NCBI RefSeq assembly: GCF_028768465.1
Contig: NZ_CP118225.1
Location: forward strand, 6,801,001 to 6,865,000
Direction: 5' to 3'
Origin: Rhodopirellula sp. P2
Lineage (GTDB): Bacteria > Planctomycetota > Planctomycetia > Pirellulales > Pirellulaceae
Length of the DNA stretch: 64,000 nt
In this document: positions 59,698 through 64,000 of the stretch, in pieces
Numbering within the stretch: the first letter of the stretch is position 1
Layout of the letters: every line of letters starts with the position of its first letter
Position numbers and translations under genes: made by a program
Notes under the pieces: model-generated
Told to the model about the DNA's origin: nothing
Seen by the model: only the letters and a program-made list of their open reading frames with translations
Database searches by the model: none

Positions 59698-61236
59698 ATG
59701 CAAGACGCAGAATCCAACTCCCAGTCCGCCGCCAGATGGATCGTTCCATCGTTGTCGCTGATGATGTTCCTCCAGTTCTTCGCTTGGGGAGCTTGGTTCG
59801 CAAGCCTGTCCGCTGCGATGGATTCGAATTTGCTGGGGGCGTTTATCGGCGGAGCATACGAGGCGGCTCCGATTGCCGCGATTTTTGCTCCGCTGTTCTT
59901 GGGGTTGGTCGCGGACCGGTTCTTCGCCAGCGAACGTGTGATGGGATCGCTGATGTTGGTTGGCGGCGGCATCATGTTGCTGATCCCGGGAATGGCCGAA
60001 AACGCTTCGGCATTTGCCAATGAGACCGCCGATGCCATGCGTGCAGCAGGAACCTACGAAGCGGGGGCTTTCAGTGCCTCGCAAGCTGAAGAGAACACGG
60101 CGGGCAAGACTCTGGTCTGGATGATCTTGGCATACCTCCTGTGTTACATGCCGACGCTGGGACTCGGCAACACGATCGCATTTTCAAACATCCCCAGTCA
60201 AAACGATTTCCCCAAAATTCGCGTGTGGGGCACGATCGGCTGGATCGCTGCCGGTTTGACGGTGGGGATCTTGGGGTGGTCGTCGTCATACAACATCTTT
60301 TGGCTGGGTGCGGTCAGCTCGCTCGCGTTGGGCGTGTTGTGTTTCTTTTTGCCACACACACCGCCGCCGCTCAAAGGCAAGCCGATGGACATGCGGTCGC
60401 TGTTCATGGTCGATGCATTTGCGTTACTGAAAGATTGGAACTTCCTGATCTTCGCAGCTTGCTCCACGTTGATTTGTATTCCGTTGGCGTATTACTACGG
60501 CATGACGGCCACGTACTTGAGCCAAACCGGATTCGCGGAACCCGCAGCGACCATGACGATCGGGCAGATGTCCGAAATCATCTTCATGTTGCTGATCCCG
60601 TTCTTCTTCCGCCGTTTAGGCGTGAAGGTGATGATCTTGGTCGGGATGGCTTGTTGGGTATTGCGTTACGCTCTGTTCGCGTACGGAGCACCGGATCAAG
60701 TCACATGGATGCTGCTCGCCGCGGTCGCGCTGCACGGCATTTGCTATGACTTTTTCTTTGTGACGGGGTTCATGTACACCGACCAGAAAGCCCCGCTTGG
60801 CATTCGCGGCCAAGCCCAGGGGTTGTTGGTGTTTTTGACTCAAGGCGTCGGGATGTTCTTTGGCTATCGAATCATGGCGGGAGGAGACCTGTTCGGCTTC
60901 ATCCCTCTCAACTTGACGTTCGGAAGTTACGGTCAGCAGGTGACTTCCTCGCCGACTTACGTGGAAGCGTTGGCCGATGCGCGCGGAGAATCGACGTCCC
61001 TGTCGTTCCTCGAATCCTTCACTCAGATGTTCTCGCGAGCCTTGCCCGAGGGACTCGATGCGGGAATCCTGGCGGAAACGATGGGACAATGGAAGGACTT
61101 TTGGTTGTCGCCTGCAATCATGGCGGCGATCATCTTCGTTGTCTTTGCCGTGACATTCTGGGACCGAACCGAAACCGAGCCGGACGCGGCCGAAGCATCT
61201 GCAGCAGAGCCCGTTCCATCGGACACCTCTGTTTGA
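59698..61236 (+). CDS. MFS transporter, nucleoside:H+ symporter type
   Basis: The 512-residue product has about twelve hydrophobic helices. The start ARWIVPSLSLMMFLQFFAWGAWFASLSAAM and the loop LGLVADRFFASERVMG, together with CYMPTLGLGNTIAFSNIPSQNDFPKIRVWGTIGWIAAGL, match the nucleoside:H+ symporter (NupG/XapB) branch of the major facilitator superfamily. An unusual hydrophilic stretch (about 105-140) lies between helices 3 and 4. It should import nucleosides across the inner membrane. The ATG at 59698 follows a GTG at 59686 in frame, so four more residues are possible. No linked nucleoside-catabolism genes are visible. Confidence 0.88.
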   Translation: MQDAESNSQSAARWIVPSLSLMMFLQFFAWGAWFASLSAAMDSNLLGAFIGGAYEAAPIAAIFAPLFLGLVADRFFASERVMGSLMLVGGGIMLLIPGMAENASAFANETADAMRAAGTYEAGAFSASQAEENTAGKTLVWMILAYLLCYMPTLGLGNTIAFSNIPSQNDFPKIRVWGTIGWIAAGLTVGILGWSSSYNIFWLGAVSSLALGVLCFFLPHTPPPLKGKPMDMRSLFMVDAFALLKDWNFLIFAACSTLICIPLAYYYGMTATYLSQTGFAEPAATMTIGQMSEIIFMLLIPFFFRRLGVKVMILVGMACWVLRYALFAYGAPDQVTWMLLAAVALHGICYDFFFVTGFMYTDQKAPLGIRGQAQGLLVFLTQGVGMFFGYRIMAGGDLFGFIPLNLTFGSYGQQVTSSPTYVEALADARGESTSLSFLESFTQMFSRALPEGLDAGILAETMGQWKDFWLSPAIMAAIIFVVFAVTFWDRTETEPDAAEASAAEPVPSDTSV

Positions 61237-61439
61237 TCAGCTGGCGATCAGGTCCCAGCACCGCCGGACCCCGCCATGGGATCCTGCGTTATGATGGAGC
61301 GATGGGTGTGGGCGACAAGGCAATTGCCAGGTCGCTGCACCGAGTGGGATGACGATCGCTTTTCCGGCCTCTCAGGTTTCCCCCGGCCTCTCAGGGGTTC
61401 CCAGCCTCACGGGGCTATTCAGCCATCCAGGGCAGTTTC

Positions 61440-64000
61440 GTGACATTTCCTTTTCGCCTCGGTTTTGAATCGCCCGACTACCTTTGGTGGTTGGCGGCGT
61501 TGCCGTTGTTGTGGTGGATGGGATGGTCGCATCTGCGCGTGCTGGGGGCTTGGCGACGGTTTTTTGCTTTGATCGTCCGGACCGTTGTCTGGACGGCGAT
61601 CGTGGCGGCGCTTGCCGGCGTGCAACTGGTCTGGACCAGCGACCGGATCACGGTCATGTACGTGCTGGATCAGAGCGAAAGCATTCCGTCGGCGAAACGA
61701 ACGGCGATGCTGGATTACGTGATCGAATCGGTTCGCCGTCACCGAAACGCAACGCGTGGTGACCGCGCGGGGATCATCGTCTTCGGTCGGGATGCGATGA
61801 TCGAGATCCCGCCTTACGACGACAACGTGCCGCCGATTCGTCGTCTGGAAAGTTTGCTGGAACGCACCGACGCGACCAATCTGGAAACGGCACTCAATCT
61901 CGCTCAGGCATCCATGCCCGAGGACACGTCACGCCGCATCGTGATCGTGACCGATGGCAACGAGAACATGGGCGAAGCTCGCCGAATCGGCAGCCGGATT
62001 GTGGACGCGGGGATTGGGATCGACGTGGTCCCGGTGCTGAAAGAGGCCGGTGGAGAAGTTCTGGTCGAAAAAATCGATCTGCCGACGAACATTCGCAAAG
62101 GCCAACCCTTCGAAGCACGCATCGTGGTGGATCGGCAGGGTGCCAAGCAATCCGACCCAGAGAAACCAGTCACGGGTCGACTGCGAGTCAAACAGAAGGT
62201 GGCAGGCGAAGAAGCGTTGCTGCTCGAACAGACCGTGGAGCTGCAACCGGGAAAGAACGTGTTCCCGCTGCAGCACAAAATCGATCAACCAGCGGCATAC
62301 ACCTATGAAGCGGAATTCATTGCCGATGACGACGAAGACGATTCGCTGACACAGAACAACAGTGCGACGGGTTACACCTACGTCCGTGGCAAAGGACGTG
62401 TGCTGTTGATTCACGGGCCAGAGGACATTGGTGATTTTGAATTGCTGATTGCCACGTTGCGTGATTCAAACATCGAAGTGACTCCGATGCCAACCACGCA
62501 GCTCTTCGGATCGCTGGCCGAGTTGCAACCCTACGACGCGGTGATCTTGGCCGGCGTTGCGAGGGTGTCGGGCGACACAACTCAAACGATCACCTCCTTC
62601 AGTGATGACCAAATCGAAATGCTGGTTCGAAACACCCAGCAACTCGGGGCCGGGTTGCTGATGATCGGCGGTCCAGATTCATTGGGGGCAGGCGGTTGGA
62701 CGGGGACGGAGCTTGAAAAAGCGATGCCGGTCGACTTCCAAATCAAGAACACCAAGGTGCAAGGTGTCGGGGCGTTGGCTCTGATCATGCACGCCAGTGA
62801 AATGGCTCAGGGCAACTACTGGCAAAAGCAGATCTCCATCGCGGCGATTGAGCAGCTTGGCAGCGCGGATCAAGCCGGCGTGGTTCACTGGACCATGAAC
62901 GGCGACAAGTGGTTGTGGGGCGGATCCAAAGGGATGTTGGAGGTCGGCCCCAATCGACGCGCGATGTTGGCGGCGGTGGGGCGGATGTCACCAGGCGACA
63001 TGCCGGAATTCGATCCGGCGATGCGGATGGCGGTTGCGGGGTTGGTTCGCACCGATGCTTCGGTCAAGCATTTGATCATCATCAGTGATGGTGACCCGGG
63101 AGCCCCGACCAACAGTGTCATCCAAGCCTTCCAAGACAACAGCATCACGATCAGCACGGTGGCGGTGGAATCCCACGGGCTGTCTGATAGCAAACGACTG
63201 CAGGACATCGCTCGGTCCACCGGCGGCAAGTACTACGCGGTCAAGTCAGGACGTGCATTGCCCGGTATTTTTCAGCGCGAAGCTCGCCGGGTGACTCGGC
63301 CGTTGATCTACGAGCCACCTGGCGGCGTCACGCCGAAGATCGTCTTCCCGCACCCGGTCGTCGACGGGCTGGACTCGCTTCCGCCGATCACCGGCTTTGT
63401 CATGACACAGGTCAAAGACAGCCCGCTGGTGCAGGTCATCGCTCAATCCCCCAAACCCAGCACCCCAGAAAACGCGACGGTCTTGGCCACCTGGACCTAC
63501 GGGCTGGGACGTGCTGCGGTGCTCACGACCGATGCCGGGGCCCGCTGGACGAATGCTTGGACCGGGTGGCCCGGCTATGAAAAATTGCATTCGCAATTGG
63601 TGCGTTGGTTGATGCGTCCCACCGGTGACACCGGTCAATTCTCGCTGGCAACCCAGGTGCGCGATGACATGATCGATGTGATCGTGACCGCGCTCGACGA
63701 TGACGATTCCTTCCTCAACTTCTTGGAAGTTGGGGGGTCGGTTTTGGACCCTGACCTTCAGCCATTGATGCTGGACATGGAACAGACCGCACCGGGGCGC
63801 TACGAGGGTTCGTTTCCGATCGATCGAGCGGGAACATACTTCGTCAACGTGATTCCGGGGCAAGGCAACGCGCCGTTGTCTGCAGGTGTCACGGTGCCTT
63901 ACAGCGAAGAGTTTCGGTATCGCGAAACCAACGAAACCTTGATTGCTCAGTTGGCCTCGATGAAACCGGATGGAGGCGAAGCCGGGATCGTCACCGAACC
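61440..64000 (+). CDS. Large VWA-domain membrane protein (partial at 3' end)
   Basis: The frame is open from a GTG at 61440 to the window edge (853 residues so far). Two hydrophobic helices at the N-terminus (DYLWWLAALPLLWWMGW and FALIVRTVVWTAIVAALAGVQLVW) anchor it in the membrane. A von Willebrand A domain follows with MIDAS motif VLDQSESIPSAKR, then ATNLETAL and VIVTDGNENMG. Later parts include a ThuA/glutamine-amidotransferase-like fold (RVLLIHGPEDIGDF, GAGLLMIGGPDSLGAGG) and a second VWA-like section (LIIISDGDPGAPTN). This mosaic is common in planctomycetes and related to BatA-type proteins; its role is not established. The upstream 61365-61395 contains two copies of CCGGCCTCTCAGG. Confidence 0.85.
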   Translation, partial: MTFPFRLGFESPDYLWWLAALPLLWWMGWSHLRVLGAWRRFFALIVRTVVWTAIVAALAGVQLVWTSDRITVMYVLDQSESIPSAKRTAMLDYVIESVRRHRNATRGDRAGIIVFGRDAMIEIPPYDDNVPPIRRLESLLERTDATNLETALNLAQASMPEDTSRRIVIVTDGNENMGEARRIGSRIVDAGIGIDVVPVLKEAGGEVLVEKIDLPTNIRKGQPFEARIVVDRQGAKQSDPEKPVTGRLRVKQKVAGEEALLLEQTVELQPGKNVFPLQHKIDQPAAYTYEAEFIADDDEDDSLTQNNSATGYTYVRGKGRVLLIHGPEDIGDFELLIATLRDSNIEVTPMPTTQLFGSLAELQPYDAVILAGVARVSGDTTQTITSFSDDQIEMLVRNTQQLGAGLLMIGGPDSLGAGGWTGTELEKAMPVDFQIKNTKVQGVGALALIMHASEMAQGNYWQKQISIAAIEQLGSADQAGVVHWTMNGDKWLWGGSKGMLEVGPNRRAMLAAVGRMSPGDMPEFDPAMRMAVAGLVRTDASVKHLIIISDGDPGAPTNSVIQAFQDNSITISTVAVESHGLSDSKRLQDIARSTGGKYYAVKSGRALPGIFQREARRVTRPLIYEPPGGVTPKIVFPHPVVDGLDSLPPITGFVMTQVKDSPLVQVIAQSPKPSTPENATVLATWTYGLGRAAVLTTDAGARWTNAWTGWPGYEKLHSQLVRWLMRPTGDTGQFSLATQVRDDMIDVIVTALDDDDSFLNFLEVGGSVLDPDLQPLMLDMEQTAPGRYEGSFPIDRAGTYFVNVIPGQGNAPLSAGVTVPYSEEFRYRETNETLIAQLASMKPDGGEAGIVTE

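Noticed and set aside
61365-61395. Duplicate CCGGCCTCTCAGG before the VWA gene.
   Set aside because: Two short copies in a GC-rich leader, without palindromic structure or further copies; likely slippage.
1-64000. Search for tRNA or rRNA genes.
   Set aside because: No cloverleaf with a T-loop GGTTCGAATCC-type arm and acceptor stem was found in the intergenic regions, and no rRNA-like stretch is present.

Overview
The window looks like a chromosomal segment of a marine planctomycete of the Rhodopirellula / Pirellulaceae type. This rests on several points: GC in the mid-50s by eye; two gene pairs characteristic of that phylum (a DUF1549/DUF1553 cytochrome-c-like protein with a DUF1501 protein, and a DUF1592-family protein with a DUF1552 protein); an exported Gfo/Idh/MocA oxidoreductase; a planctomycete-style Ser/Thr kinase with DWG in place of DFG; many secreted hydrolases; and many small palindromic repeats between genes. 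I saw no tRNA, rRNA, CRISPR array, prophage or plasmid functions.

Layout. 1-2.9 kb (minus): a truncated JmjC/cupin-like protein, a secreted amidohydrolase and a secreted sialidase-fold protein. 3-5.8 kb (minus): the alpha ribosomal operon rpsM-rpsK-rpoA-rplQ, without rpsD between rpsK and rpoA, with a putative promoter and a clear intrinsic terminator. 6.1-8.5 kb (minus): folA, thyA and a methyltransferase. 8.8-15.1 kb (plus): a compact exopolysaccharide operon (chain-length protein, sugar-phosphate transferase, GT4, polysaccharide deacetylase, WecG/TagA transferase). 15.2-17.9 kb (minus): FMN reductase, cdsA and leuB. 18.3-21.5 kb (plus): a second GT4, a secreted protein and a small lipoprotein. 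21.6-22.2 kb (minus): an EF-P-like factor of the EfpL/YeiP type. 22.5-26.2 kb (plus): a transmembrane Ser/Thr kinase followed closely by an FHA-GGDEF diguanylate cyclase. 26.2-29.6 kb: a lower-GC accessory patch with an uncharacterised protein, a papain-fold protein lacking two catalytic residues, a Cys-rich secreted protein and a long inverted repeat.

30-34 kb (plus): the PSCyt1/DUF1549/DUF1553 and DUF1501 pair. 34-43 kb: secreted oxidoreductase, NagA-like deacetylase with an altered metal motif, DUF3500 protein, fatty acid desaturase, THUMP RNA methyltransferase and secreted ceramidase-like protein. 43.5-55 kb (mostly minus): thioredoxin-like protein, tandem DUF1254/DUF1214 paralogues, the DUF1592 + DUF1552 pair, a secreted phosphatase and a membrane protein. 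55-64 kb: secreted DJ-1/PfpI protein, a REP-associated HUH transposase flanked by REP-like palindromes, a rhomboid protease, a nucleoside-type MFS transporter, and a large VWA-domain membrane protein cut off by the window end.

No classical defence or mobile island is visible. The most interesting items are the kinase / FHA-GGDEF pair (a possible phospho-Thr to c-di-GMP relay), the papain pseudoenzyme in its accessory patch, the sugar transferase with a degenerate GGDEF-like N-terminus, the RAYT with its REPs, and a dispersed hairpin family in which two copies show compensatory base changes.
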